A stretch of 64,000 nucleotides of DNA from Parabacteroides distasonis ATCC 8503. GTDB lineage: Bacteria > Bacteroidota > Bacteroidia > Bacteroidales > Tannerellaceae. Below are positions 1 through 8,968 of the stretch, piece after piece. The DNA is taken from positions 457,501 to 521,500 of the forward strand of contig NC_009615.1 of assembly GCF_000012845.1 (NCBI RefSeq), in the 5' to 3' direction. The first letter of the stretch is position 1, and the number at the start of each line of letters is the position of its first letter. Under the pieces are notes generated by a model. It was not told the DNA's origin, searched no databases, and saw only the letters and a program-made list of their open reading frames with translations. Made by a program: the position numbers and the translations under genes.

Positions 1-2126
1 CGTTGATCTGGGGATCTGTGTTTTTTGCTTTCATATTTATCAAGGGATATGAGGATACGTTTATTTATCTAGGCGGTCAACACGGATATTACATCTCGGA
101 GATGTTTATTACCAATATCGGAATTCCCGGAACGATCTTGCTTTTATTAGGCTCATTCTTAATCATCGCTATTTTTACCAGTAAGAAGACTATTCCGTTC
201 TTGCAGCGTATGTTCTCTTTAGGTTGGGTGAAAAATCGTTTGAAACGTGAAGGCCGAGAAGATGAGGTTGAAGTGGATCAGACGGAAAAAGAGGATATTG
301 TAATTCCTCGCTCTAAGCCTGTCGTAGAGCAACCGGATGAACAACCGGAAATGGATGATTACGAAGAGTTTGATACGGAGGCTGAATTGTTGGAGGCCGA
401 AGGGAAAGAAAACCGTAAAACAGAACCGGAATATCAGGAGGAAGAGGTCGCTGGTGATGATTTAGTAGTTACGATCGCTAAAGGTGACGACGATCCTATA
501 TGCGAAAAGACAGATGAGATAAATACCCCGGAATCAGAGGATGGGGAGGATGCTGGATTCACGGTGGAGGTTGCCGCCGGTAATGATGAAACCTACGATG
601 CTTCGGCCTTGGGTACGTATGATCCCCGTTTGGATCTTTCCCGTTATGTATTTCCTACCTTGGACTTACTGAAAGCGTATGATAGTGGGAGCATGGAGAT
701 CAATCGGGACGAATTGGCAGAAAACCAACGCTTGATCAAGCAAGCCTTGGAAGATTTCAATATCAAGATCGCCTCGATCAAGGCAACAGTCGGACCTACG
801 GTTACGCTTTATGAGATTGTACCCGAGGCGGGTGTCCGTATTTCTAAGATCAAGAACTTGGAGGATGATATCGCCTTGAGTTTATCCGCTTTGCAGATCC
901 GTATTATCGCTCCGATGCCCGGAAAGGGAACGATCGGTATCGAGGTGCCGAATAAGAATCCTCAGACGGTATCGATGCAATCTGTTATCGCTTCACGCCG
1001 ATTCGTTGAGGGTAAGTATGAGTTGCCTGTGGCGATGGGTAAGACGATTACGAACGAGGTGTTCATGTTCGATCTTTGTAAGACACCGCATCTATTGGTA
1101 GCCGGTGCTACGGGGCAAGGTAAGTCTGTCGGTCTAAATGCGATCATCACTTCCTTATTATATAAGAAGCATCCATCGGAGTTGAAATTCGTGATGGTAG
1201 ACCCGAAAATGGTTGAGTTTAGTATCTATTCCAAGATAGAACGTCATTATCTGGCGAAACTTCCGAATGCGGAGAAGCCGATCGTTACGGAGCCAGCTGA
1301 CGCTGTCGCTACATTGAACTCGTTGGTGATCGAGATGGAAGACCGGTACCGTTTACTGGTGAACGCGAATGTTCGTAATATAAAGGAATACAACGCTAAG
1401 TTTATCGAACGGCGGTTGAACCCGCAGAAGGGACATCGCTTCTTACCCTATATCGTGGCAGTGGTGGATGAGTTTGCCGACTTGATCGCAGTGGCCGGAC
1501 GTGAGATCGAGTTGCCTATCTCTCGTATTGCGGCGAAGGCCCGTGCGGTAGGTATCCATATGATCTTGGCTACGCAACGCCCGGATACAAAGGTGATTAC
1601 CGGTACGATCAAGAGTAACTTTCCGAGCCGTATTGCCTTTAAGGTTGCTTCTATGATCGATTCACGTACGATTCTGGATGCTCCGGGCGCTAACCGTTTG
1701 ATCGGACGGGGCGATATGTTGATTGTCGTGGCGGGACAAGAGCCGGTTCGTGTGCAATGCGCTTTTGTAGATACGCCCGAGGTGGAGGATATCGTGGATT
1801 ATATCGGTGAGCAGGCTGGCTTCCAAACCGCTTATCTGCTTCCGGACTATGTACCGGAAGGGGGGGAGGCATCGACTTCGGGAGCTGTCGATTTATCAGA
1901 TCGAGACCCCTTATTTGATGAGGCGGCTCGCTTGATCGTGATTCAGCAACAAGGTTCTACTTCTTTGATCCAGCGTAAATTCGCTATCGGTTATAATCGT
2001 GCCGGACGTTTGATGGATCAATTGGAGGCTGCCGGTATTGTTGGCCCGTTTGAGGGAAGTAAGGCCCGTCAAGTATTGGTGCAAGATGAGTATTCGTTGG
2101 AGCAAGTATTAAATGCTTTGAAATAA
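1..2126 (+). CDS. ftsK: DNA translocase FtsK, 5' end missing
   Basis: Motor that pumps chromosomal DNA through the division septum and coordinates dimer resolution. The reading frame is open from the window edge, so the N-terminus lies upstream; the visible part starts inside the last membrane segments. It is followed by an acidic Glu/Asp-rich linker (about residues 80-200 of the visible part), then the RecA-like motor with Walker A GATGQGKS (368-375) and Walker B VVDEFADL (Asp489-Glu490), and a C-terminal winged-helix gamma domain that reads DNA polarity. Three bases separate it from the LolA-like gene, so the two are probably co-transcribed. Only the missing start is uncertain. Confidence 0.96.
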   Translation, partial: LIWGSVFFAFIFIKGYEDTFIYLGGQHGYYISEMFITNIGIPGTILLLLGSFLIIAIFTSKKTIPFLQRMFSLGWVKNRLKREGREDEVEVDQTEKEDIVIPRSKPVVEQPDEQPEMDDYEEFDTEAELLEAEGKENRKTEPEYQEEEVAGDDLVVTIAKGDDDPICEKTDEINTPESEDGEDAGFTVEVAAGNDETYDASALGTYDPRLDLSRYVFPTLDLLKAYDSGSMEINRDELAENQRLIKQALEDFNIKIASIKATVGPTVTLYEIVPEAGVRISKIKNLEDDIALSLSALQIRIIAPMPGKGTIGIEVPNKNPQTVSMQSVIASRRFVEGKYELPVAMGKTITNEVFMFDLCKTPHLLVAGATGQGKSVGLNAIITSLLYKKHPSELKFVMVDPKMVEFSIYSKIERHYLAKLPNAEKPIVTEPADAVATLNSLVIEMEDRYRLLVNANVRNIKEYNAKFIERRLNPQKGHRFLPYIVAVVDEFADLIAVAGREIELPISRIAAKARAVGIHMILATQRPDTKVITGTIKSNFPSRIAFKVASMIDSRTILDAPGANRLIGRGDMLIVVAGQEPVRVQCAFVDTPEVEDIVDYIGEQAGFQTAYLLPDYVPEGGEASTSGAVDLSDRDPLFDEAARLIVIQQQGSTSLIQRKFAIGYNRAGRLMDQLEAAGIVGPFEGSKARQVLVQDEYSLEQVLNALK

Positions 2127-2128
2127 AT

Positions 2129-2803
2129 ATGAGAAGAGAACATAAAATAAGAGTGTGGCGGTGTAGTGCGTTTGTCGGATTATTCTTGTGTTTCCTGTTG
2201 GGACTAGGAGTGGGGGCACATGCCCAGAACGCGAATGATATCTTGAGGAAGGCGGCCGCTGCTTATGAGAATTCAAATGGGATAAGTGCTTCTTTTACGA
2301 TGTTTACCCGTTCTGCCGGTCAGAATGCGGGAGAGAGTTTTGAGGGAACCATCCAGATGAAAGGTGATAAGTTTACATTAGTTACGCCGGAGGCGCTTAC
2401 TTGGTTTAATGGTACGACGCAATGGACGTATGTGGAACGGAACGATGAGGTGAATGTGACGAATCCTACGGGAGAGGAGTTGCAATTTACAAATCCCGCT
2501 CTTTTATTAAATAGTTATAAGAAGGGATTCACGGCGGCTTATAAAGGCGAGAGTACGGCACCGAACGGAAAAGCCACTTACGATGTGGAATTGACACCGA
2601 AGAAAAAAGGGGATATCGTGAAAGTGGAGTTGCAAATCGAGAAATATTCAAATTTCCCGGCTCGTATCACGGTTACTTCTAAAAACGGCGTTAGCAGTAC
2701 GATCCAGATCAGCCAATTGAAAACAGGTATAAACCAACCAGATCGTTTTTTTGTTTTTAACGAAGGGGATTATCCGGACGTAGAGGTGATAGACCTTCGA
2801 TAA
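2129..2803 (+). CDS. LolA-like outer-membrane lipoprotein carrier
   Basis: Periplasmic carrier of the LolA fold that moves lipoproteins from the inner to the outer membrane. The 224-residue product starts with a clear Sec signal peptide (hydrophobic stretch ending near AHAQ, about residue 32). The mature part has the LolA pattern: an early NDILRKAAAAYEN helix, SASFTMF, then GTIQMKGDKFTLVTPE and a TWFNGTTQWTY strand. It starts 2 nt after the ftsK stop, a typical FtsK-LolA pairing in Bacteroidota. Overall family assignment is strong; which lipoproteins it carries cannot be read from sequence. Confidence 0.88.
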   Translation: MRREHKIRVWRCSAFVGLFLCFLLGLGVGAHAQNANDILRKAAAAYENSNGISASFTMFTRSAGQNAGESFEGTIQMKGDKFTLVTPEALTWFNGTTQWTYVERNDEVNVTNPTGEELQFTNPALLLNSYKKGFTAAYKGESTAPNGKATYDVELTPKKKGDIVKVELQIEKYSNFPARITVTSKNGVSSTIQISQLKTGINQPDRFFVFNEGDYPDVEVIDLR

Positions 2804-2808
2804 TAGAG

Positions 2809-2833
2809 AATTGAAAATTGATAATTAATACTT
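2809..2833 (+). repeat. AATTGAAAATTGA-type intergenic repeat, copy 1
   Basis: Short AT-rich run built from AATTGAAA-like heptamers directly upstream of trxB. Near-identical runs occur at 32948-32975 (before the Wzc gene) and 54134-54166 (before the M15 peptidase). All three lie between closely spaced same-strand genes at or just before the next start codon. Function unknown; it could keep the start region unstructured. Confidence 0.6.
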
Positions 2834-2840
2834 AGATACT

Positions 2841-3794
2841 ATGAGCGATTCAGTGAATGAGAAAGTACGTTGCCTTATTATAGGCTCGGGTCCAGCAGGT
2901 TATACGGCAGCGATTTATGCTTCCCGTGCAAATTTATCTCCGGTGCTTTATGAAGGAATACAGCCGGGGGGACAATTAACGACAACTACGGAGGTGGAGA
3001 ATTTCCCGGGATATCCGGACGGTATAACCGGTCCTGAGTTAATGGAAGATTTAAAAAAACAAGCCGTCCGTTTTGGTGCGGATATCCGTTTCGGTATCGC
3101 TACCGCCGCTGATTTGGGTGAGGCTCCTTATAAAATTACGATTGATGGCGAGAAAGTGATCGAGACGGAGACTTTGATTATCGCTACGGGTGCTTCCGCG
3201 AAGTATCTGGGTCTTCCGGATGAACATAAGTATGCGGGTATGGGTGTATCCGCTTGTGCTACTTGCGATGGTTTCTTCTATCGTAAAAAGACGGTAGCGG
3301 TAGTGGGTGGTGGAGATACGGCCTGTGAGGAAGCGATTTACTTGGCTGGTTTGGCGAAGCAGGTTTACTTGATCGTGCGTAAACCCTATTTGCGTGCTTC
3401 AAAAGTAATGCAAGAACGTGTCTTCAAAACTCCGAATATCACGGTACTTTTCGAGCATAATACCTTAGGTTTGTTTGGAGAGAATGGCGTGGAGGGTGCT
3501 CATTTGGTAAAACGTATGGGAGAGCCGGATGAGGAGAAAGTGGATATCGCCATCGATGGTTTCTTCTTGGCGATTGGTCATAAACCCAATTCGGACATCT
3601 TCAAGCCATGGGTAGATACGGATGAGGTTGGTTATATCGTGACGGTTCCGGGAACTCCCCGCACGAAAGTTCCGGGTGTATTTGCCGCCGGAGATGTCGC
3701 TGATCCCCATTATCGTCAAGCTATTACCGCTGCGGGAAGTGGTTGTAAGGCAGCTATTGAGGCCGAACGTTATTTATCAGAGATCGGAAAATAA
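2841..3794 (+). CDS. trxB: Thioredoxin reductase
   Basis: Cytosolic FAD enzyme that uses NADPH to reduce thioredoxin. 317 residues, the normal family length. The N-terminal FAD loop IIGSGPAGYTAA (residues 13-24), redox-active CATC (Cys139 and Cys142), the NADPH loop VVGGGDTACEEA and the C-terminal second FAD motif VFAAGDVAD are all present and in order. It lies 37 nt after the LolA-like gene; the gap is an AATTGAAA-type AT-rich repeat. A hairpin follows the stop (3802-3843). Confidence 0.97.
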   Translation: MSDSVNEKVRCLIIGSGPAGYTAAIYASRANLSPVLYEGIQPGGQLTTTTEVENFPGYPDGITGPELMEDLKKQAVRFGADIRFGIATAADLGEAPYKITIDGEKVIETETLIIATGASAKYLGLPDEHKYAGMGVSACATCDGFFYRKKTVAVVGGGDTACEEAIYLAGLAKQVYLIVRKPYLRASKVMQERVFKTPNITVLFEHNTLGLFGENGVEGAHLVKRMGEPDEEKVDIAIDGFFLAIGHKPNSDIFKPWVDTDEVGYIVTVPGTPRTKVPGVFAAGDVADPHYRQAITAAGSGCKAAIEAERYLSEIGK

Positions 3795-3801
3795 TCCGTG
3801 G

Positions 3802-3843
3802 GAGGAGGGTGTGCCATATCATAAATTATGACACACTGTCCTC
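3802..3843 (+). terminator. Stem-loop between trxB and the GDPD gene
   Basis: GAGGA-NN-GTGTG at 3802-3813 pairs with CACAC-NN-TCCTC at 3832-3843 (10 of 12 positions), and the loop contains a second dyad TCATAA/TTATGA. The T-run after it is poor, so termination may be partial. It covers the ATG at 3828, which argues that the next gene starts at 3867. Confidence 0.5.
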
Positions 3844-3866
3844 TTGCCTTGAAATACAAGTTTACC

Positions 3867-4643
3867 ATGAATTTAAAATCTACTCTTCTTTTGCTACTTT
3901 GCCTGATGATGGCAGGAATGGTAGCGGCAAAGGATAATACGAAAGTGATAGCCCATCGGGGGTATTGGAAAACGGAGGGCTCTGCCCAGAACTCTATCCG
4001 CTCTTTGGAACGTGCTAGCGAAATTGGTGCCTATGGCTCGGAATTCGACGTGCATCTTACAGCAGACAATGTGTTGGTTGTCTACCACGATAATGATATC
4101 CAAGGAAAACATATCCAATCTTGTACATACGATGAATTGAAGGATCTACAATTGAGTAACGGCGAAAAGCTCCCTACTTTGGAACAATATTTGAAACGTG
4201 CGAAGAAATTGAAGAATATCCGGTTAATATTTGAATTGAAATCCCATGATACCCCGGAACGTAATCGAGATGCGGCAAGGTTATCTGTGCAAATGGTAAA
4301 GCGTATGAAATTAGCGAAACGTACGGATTACATATCTTTTAATATGGATGCTTGTAAAGAATTTATCCGTCTATGTCCGAAATCTGAGGTTTCTTATCTG
4401 AATGGAGAATTATCCCCGATGGAATTGAAAGAGCTTGGTTTTACAGGATTAGACTACCATTATAAAGTCTTGCAATCTCATCCGGATTGGGTGAAGGATT
4501 GTAAAGTCCTAGGCATGACTTCGAATGTCTGGACCGTAGATGACCCTAAATTAATGGAAGAGATGATCGATATGGGAGTCGATTTTATTACGACTGATTT
4601 ACCGGAAGAGACTCAAAAAATACTACATTCGCGGGCTCAATAA
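3867..4643 (+). CDS. Exported glycerophosphodiester phosphodiesterase
   Basis: Hydrolyses glycerophosphodiesters to glycerol-3-phosphate and an alcohol, acting in the periplasm. The chosen ATG gives a signal peptide (MNLKSTLLLLLCLMM... ending at VAAK); the upstream in-frame ATG at 3828 lies in a hairpin and would place a polar leader before the signal. The GDPD motifs are present: HRG (AHRGYW) near the mature N-terminus, EFDVHLTADNVLVVYHD with the metal-binding Glu/Asp and second His, FELKSH, and a C-terminal VWTVDDP with TTDLPEE. 258 residues, a normal length for the family. The substrate head group is unknown. Confidence 0.9.
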   Translation: MNLKSTLLLLLCLMMAGMVAAKDNTKVIAHRGYWKTEGSAQNSIRSLERASEIGAYGSEFDVHLTADNVLVVYHDNDIQGKHIQSCTYDELKDLQLSNGEKLPTLEQYLKRAKKLKNIRLIFELKSHDTPERNRDAARLSVQMVKRMKLAKRTDYISFNMDACKEFIRLCPKSEVSYLNGELSPMELKELGFTGLDYHYKVLQSHPDWVKDCKVLGMTSNVWTVDDPKLMEEMIDMGVDFITTDLPEETQKILHSRAQ

Positions 4644-4655
4644 GGCATTATAAAG

Positions 4656-6143
4656 ATGAGAAAGTTTTGTCTGTTGCTTATCCTGTCGCTGGCTTTACCC
4701 GTTTTTTGTCTGTTACAAGCGGTGGAGCCTCCAAAAAAGGAAATTCGTGCGGTTTGGTTGACTACGGTTTATGGTCTGGATTGGCCTCATAAACCGGCTA
4801 CTACCGAGGCGGGACGAAAAGCCCAGCAACAGGCATTGCTTGATATCTTGGACCGGCTTCAAGAAGCGAATTTTAATATGGTCTTCATTCAGGCTCGCTT
4901 GAGGGGAGACGTGATGTATCGTTCGGCTATCGAACCAGTCAGTAAGACATTCTCCGGTAAGTATGGAGAATTACCGGGATATGATCCGCTCGCTTTTGTC
5001 GTTGATGAATGCCATAAACGGGGAATGGAATGTCATGCGTGGTTCGTGACTTTCCCGTTGGGAACGGAAAAAAGCGTGAAGGAGCAAGGAAAGCTTTCCG
5101 TGGTTAAAAAGAAACCAAAACTCTGCAAACGGCATAATGGAGAGTGGTATTTGGACCCCGGTGTACCGGAGACCGCTGATTATATCTTATCCTTAGTCAA
5201 GGAGATCGTGAATGGCTACGATATAGATGGCATCCATTTTGATTATATCCGCTATCCGGAAGAGGCGAAAAAATTCCCAGATAAAGCGCTGTATAATAAA
5301 TCCGGTAAGAAAAAGTCTCTGGCAGACTGGCGTAGGGAGAATATCAACCGGATGGTTTATCGTATTTACGATTGGGTAAAGCAAACGAAACCTTGGGTAC
5401 AGGTTAGCAGTTCGCCACTCGGGAAATATAATCGTATTGAACGGGTACCTAACGCGGGTTGGACCGCTTACGAAAGTGTCTTCCAAGACCCTAAGATGTG
5501 GATGCAACAAGGTAAACAAGATATGATTGTTCCGATGATGTATTACCTGCATAAGAATTTCTTTCCTTTCGTGGATAATTGGGTGGATAATTGTAACGGG
5601 CGTTTGGTCGTACCCGGCTTGGGAGCTTATCGAATGGACAAGAGCGAGGCGGACTGGGCCGTGAATGATATAACGGACCAGATCGATTATAGTCGTTATT
5701 ACGGAGGAGCCGGCTGTGCGTTCTTTCGTTGTGGAAATGTCCTGTATAATGATAAAGGACTCTATAAAGAGTTGAGAGACAATTACTATAAATATCCGGC
5801 CCAATTGCCTCCGTTGACTTGGCTGAATGATTCGGTACCTGCCGCTCCGGAGGGCATCAAAGTGGAACGTTTGGATGATGAGTTGCATTTAACTTGGCAG
5901 AAACCTGTGTCGGAAAAGCAGGATTTAACTTATACCGTTTATTATTCATTGACGGATTCGATCGACACAGCTTCGGCAAAATCCATATTAGCTACGAATA
6001 TTTATGGCAACGAGCTTTTTCTTCCTATCGATGTAGAGTCTGAACGTGGGTATACATTTTCTGTAACGGCTTCCACCCGTTACCGGATAGAGAGTGAACC
6101 TTCTCCGGATACCTATTATTACCTGTCTAAATTTATCAAGTAA
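4656..6143 (+). CDS. GH10-like (GHL10/YngK-type) secreted hydrolase
   Basis: Protein of the glycosyl hydrolase-like 10 family, known from YngK-type proteins. 495 residues with an N-terminal signal (MRKFCLLLILSLALPVFC; a Cys at position 18 could also make it a lipoprotein). The family's opening strand EIRAVWLTTVYGLDWP is followed by FNMVFIQARLRGDVMY, GIHFDYIRYP and the MIVPMMYYL strand of the barrel. A fibronectin-type-III-like domain occupies about the last 90 residues (PAAPEGIKVERLDDELHLTW). It starts 12 nt after the GDPD stop, so they probably form one unit. The natural substrate is not known; polysaccharide or peptidoglycan-related are possible. Confidence 0.85.
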   Translation: MRKFCLLLILSLALPVFCLLQAVEPPKKEIRAVWLTTVYGLDWPHKPATTEAGRKAQQQALLDILDRLQEANFNMVFIQARLRGDVMYRSAIEPVSKTFSGKYGELPGYDPLAFVVDECHKRGMECHAWFVTFPLGTEKSVKEQGKLSVVKKKPKLCKRHNGEWYLDPGVPETADYILSLVKEIVNGYDIDGIHFDYIRYPEEAKKFPDKALYNKSGKKKSLADWRRENINRMVYRIYDWVKQTKPWVQVSSSPLGKYNRIERVPNAGWTAYESVFQDPKMWMQQGKQDMIVPMMYYLHKNFFPFVDNWVDNCNGRLVVPGLGAYRMDKSEADWAVNDITDQIDYSRYYGGAGCAFFRCGNVLYNDKGLYKELRDNYYKYPAQLPPLTWLNDSVPAAPEGIKVERLDDELHLTWQKPVSEKQDLTYTVYYSLTDSIDTASAKSILATNIYGNELFLPIDVESERGYTFSVTASTRYRIESEPSPDTYYYLSKFIK

Positions 6144-6152
6144 AGGGAGTAT

Positions 6153-6182
6153 TTTGATTTCGAGTTTTTTTGCTTATTTTTG
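6153..6182 (+). promoter_or_regulatory. Promoter of the metal cassette
   Basis: TTTTG ending at 6156 and a perfect TATTTTTG at 6175-6182 are 18 nt apart, matching the Bacteroidota -33/-7 consensus. The expected transcription start (about 4-8 nt after the -7 box) coincides with the ATG at 6189, so the first gene would be leaderless. Confidence 0.65.
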
Positions 6183-6188
6183 CGGCAT

Positions 6189-6617
6189 ATGAGACGATTT
6201 GCCACATCCTTGTTTCTTGTAATTCTTGCTTCCTTAATCTTTTATGGGGGAGCGGGGGTTAATTTCGTATCTTATTGTTGTGGCGTTTGCGAGAAAGAGA
6301 GAGTGGAGGCTTTATTGGAAGCTAAGTGCTGTGAGATTCATGGACATGATCATAGTCGTGATAAGCTTGCGAATAATACGGTGGAGTGTTGTGGCATGAA
6401 CGGCTGTGGCATTGAACGGGTTGATTTTGATTGGAATTCTGTAAATATACAAGTACCGGATCTGCAACCAGTCGTACATGATTTGCTCTTCTCCTCTATT
6501 TTCGAGAGTTTACAAATTGCTTCCTTATTTGCTGATTCCTATGAGATTAGGGTGATAGCTCCTCCCGTATCCTGTCCTCGTGTGTACCTTTCTTTATTGA
6601 CTACGCTTTTGATTTGA
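6189..6617 (+). CDS. Small exported Cys/His-rich protein
   Basis: 142 residues; no named family recognised. An N-terminal signal (MRRFATSLFLVILASLIFYG) is followed by a Cys/His-rich segment with YCCGVC, AKCCEIHGHDHS and ECCGMNGCG, suited to binding soft metal ions, and a hydrophobic C-terminus (about the last 25 residues). The gene is the first of a cassette with a TonB-dependent receptor and an HMA-domain protein, which supports a metal role (copper, zinc or similar) by context only. The in-frame TTG at 6180 overlaps the -7 promoter box and is rejected; ATG 6189 has no leader or ribosome-binding site. Confidence 0.7.
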   Translation: MRRFATSLFLVILASLIFYGGAGVNFVSYCCGVCEKERVEALLEAKCCEIHGHDHSRDKLANNTVECCGMNGCGIERVDFDWNSVNIQVPDLQPVVHDLLFSSIFESLQIASLFADSYEIRVIAPPVSCPRVYLSLLTTLLI

Positions 6618-6628
6618 TTGTATTCGTG

Positions 6629-6708
6629 AGGGTGGAAGCTGCTCGCTAAATACCCTTTGGTTTTTAAGGTAGGGGATGCTCTATCCCTGCGGAAGCATGT
6701 ATTTAACG
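6629..6708 (+). promoter_or_regulatory. Possible attenuator / structured leader before the TonB receptor
   Basis: Two mutually exclusive folds can be drawn. One pairs AGGGT (6629-6633) with ACCCT (6652-6656) and is followed by TTGGTTTTT, terminator-like. The other pairs CGCTAAATAC (6644-6653) with GTATTTAACG (6699-6708; 9 of 10 pairs), enclosing hairpins CCTT/AAGG (6654-6669) and GGGAT/ATCCC (6673-6687). It matches no riboswitch class I recognise. Folding was done by eye. Confidence 0.35.
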
Positions 6709-6730
6709 ATTCAATCAAATAACAACTATC

Positions 6731-8968
6731 ATGTTAAGACAATTATATCTGATATTTTTACTGTCCTGTTTGACTTTTACTTTGACTTGGGCCGAGGATT
6801 CCGGCAAGAAAGTGAAAGGACGTGTATGTGATGAAAACAAACAACCTATTATCGGTGCAAATGTATATTGGGAAGGAACCCAAAATGGAACCACGTCCGA
6901 TGTGGATGGAAATTTCGAGTTAGAACGAAAAGGTGACTCCAAGAATCTGGTGGTTAGCTATATCGGTTATATGACTGAGGTCACCCCTGTGGATGAGAAG
7001 GACGATGCTATGCAGATTATCTTAAAAGGTGAGATCGCCTTGGATGAGGTCGTGGTTAGTGAGCGCAAGATGGGAACCATCGCTTCCCGTACGAGCGTAT
7101 TGCAAACTCAGAAAATTACGTACGATGAGATTTGCCGTGCGGCCTGCTGTAATCTGGCGGAGAGCTTTGAGACAAATCCGTCTGTCGATGTATCGTACTC
7201 GGATGCGGCTACAGGTGCCCGGCAAATTAAGCTGTTGGGATTGGCGGGAACCTACGTACAAATGTTGACCGAGAATTACCCGAATTTCCGGGGGGCCGCT
7301 TCCTTATATGGGCTGGATTATGTTCCGGGAGCTTGGATGGAAAGTATTCAGGTGTCTAAAGGAACCTCTTCGGTTAAGAATGGGTATGAGGCGTTGGCCG
7401 GACAAATCAACGTGGAATTCAAGAAGCCCCCTACGGCGGATATTTTCTCTGCTAATGTGTTCGCTAGTGATGCCGGACGTTATGAAGGGAATGCGGATGC
7501 TTCTTGGCATATCAACGACAAGCTCTCTACCGGTTTATTGGTACACTACTCGAATGATAAAATGCAACATGACGGTAATGACGATGGTTTTCTCGATACG
7601 CCGCTAAGGGAACAGGTGAACGTAATGAATCGTTGGTATCATAAATTGGATAAATACGTGGCTCAATACGGAGTTCGCTATCTGCATGAGAGCCGTACCG
7701 GTGGGCAGGATACGGAACACCATGATTTCACCGACCCGTATCGGATTCATTTAAATACGAACCGGGCCGAATTATTTACGAAGCAGGCCTATATTATCGA
7801 TAAGGAAAAGGTAGAGAGCGTGGCATTGATACTTTCCGGTTCTTATCATGAGCAAAAATCAAGATATGACCGTACGCCCTATAATGTATATCAGAATAAT
7901 GTATATGCCAGTTTGCTGTATGAAAAGGAGTTTACGCCGATGCATAGCTTGAGTACCGGATTAAGTATGAACTATGATGGTTTCGACGAGAATCTGGTTC
8001 AATATGCGGGAGGAGAGTCGGTCCGTCATGCCTATGACCGTACGGAAGTCGTGCCGGGAGCTTATGCCCAATATACGTTCAATCTGAATGATAAACTGAT
8101 CTTATTGGCGGGTGTACGTGCGGATTATAGTACGTTGTATGATTTCTTTGTAACCCCTCGTGTACATATTAAATATAATCCTTTTGACTGGTTCCATATC
8201 CGGGCTTCGGCAGGTAAAGGATTTCGGACAGCGAATGTGCTGGCAGAGAACAACTTTTTGTTATCCAGTAGTCGAAAAATGTATATCGCCGACAATCTGG
8301 ATCAAGAAGAAGCGTGGAATACCGGTCTGAATCTGTCATTTTATATACCTTTGTTCGGGAAGGAACTGAGCTTGAGCGGGGAATGGTATTATACCGATTT
8401 CTTGAAGCAAATCGTGGTGGATATGGATAGTGATCCTCATGCGGTTCGTTTCTACAATCTGGATGGGCGTTCCTATTCGAATAGCTTCCAAGTGGAGGCT
8501 TCCTATCCTTTTTTCCGGGGATTTACGTTAACGGCCGCTTATCGTTATACAGATGCGAAGACCGATTACCGGAATGAGGAGGGGGTGGCGCATCGATTGA
8601 AAAAGCCGTTGGTTAGTGATTATAAAGGTTTATTGACCGCTTCTTATCAAACCCCGTTGAAAAAATGGCAGTTTGATTTGACCAGCCAGTTTAATGGAGG
8701 TGGCCGTATGCCGACACCGGATGCATCTAATCCGTTATGGGAGCCGAATTTTAAGGCTTATACGGTAGTGAATGCGCAGATTACGAAATATTTCCGTCAA
8801 TGGTCTATTTACGTGGGAGCGGAGAACCTGTTTAATTACAAACAACCGAATCCGATTATCGATGCCAGCAATCCCAGAGGGGATAACTTCGATGGATCTA
8901 TGGTGTGGGGACCGGTGCATGGACGGAAAATTTATGCGGGTATCCGCTTTAATATAAGCAGGGATTGA
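6731..8968 (+). CDS. TonB-dependent receptor, probable metal uptake
   Basis: Outer-membrane gated channel energised by TonB. 745 residues: signal peptide ending at TWA (about residue 21), a carboxypeptidase-regulatory-like domain (about 28-108, KGRVCDENKQPIIGANVYWEG), the plug (about 120-240) and a 22-strand-type barrel ending in Phe-containing YAGIRFNISRD. It is not a SusC: it is shorter and has no SusD partner. The plug contains an unusual AACCNLAESFE with adjacent cysteines, a possible metal ligand. The flanking Cys/His-rich and HMA proteins suggest the ligand is a metal or metal chelate; this is inference. Two Cys in the plug and the structured leader upstream fit metal-responsive control. 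Confidence 0.9.
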   Translation: MLRQLYLIFLLSCLTFTLTWAEDSGKKVKGRVCDENKQPIIGANVYWEGTQNGTTSDVDGNFELERKGDSKNLVVSYIGYMTEVTPVDEKDDAMQIILKGEIALDEVVVSERKMGTIASRTSVLQTQKITYDEICRAACCNLAESFETNPSVDVSYSDAATGARQIKLLGLAGTYVQMLTENYPNFRGAASLYGLDYVPGAWMESIQVSKGTSSVKNGYEALAGQINVEFKKPPTADIFSANVFASDAGRYEGNADASWHINDKLSTGLLVHYSNDKMQHDGNDDGFLDTPLREQVNVMNRWYHKLDKYVAQYGVRYLHESRTGGQDTEHHDFTDPYRIHLNTNRAELFTKQAYIIDKEKVESVALILSGSYHEQKSRYDRTPYNVYQNNVYASLLYEKEFTPMHSLSTGLSMNYDGFDENLVQYAGGESVRHAYDRTEVVPGAYAQYTFNLNDKLILLAGVRADYSTLYDFFVTPRVHIKYNPFDWFHIRASAGKGFRTANVLAENNFLLSSSRKMYIADNLDQEEAWNTGLNLSFYIPLFGKELSLSGEWYYTDFLKQIVVDMDSDPHAVRFYNLDGRSYSNSFQVEASYPFFRGFTLTAAYRYTDAKTDYRNEEGVAHRLKKPLVSDYKGLLTASYQTPLKKWQFDLTSQFNGGGRMPTPDASNPLWEPNFKAYTVVNAQITKYFRQWSIYVGAENLFNYKQPNPIIDASNPRGDNFDGSMVWGPVHGRKIYAGIRFNISRD

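Noticed and set aside
3828..3866. Earlier start of the glycerophosphodiesterase
   Set aside because: Lies inside a hairpin and would put a polar 13-residue stretch before the signal peptide.
6180..6188. TTG start for the Cys/His-rich protein
   Set aside because: The codon overlaps the -7 promoter box and would add only three residues before the signal peptide.
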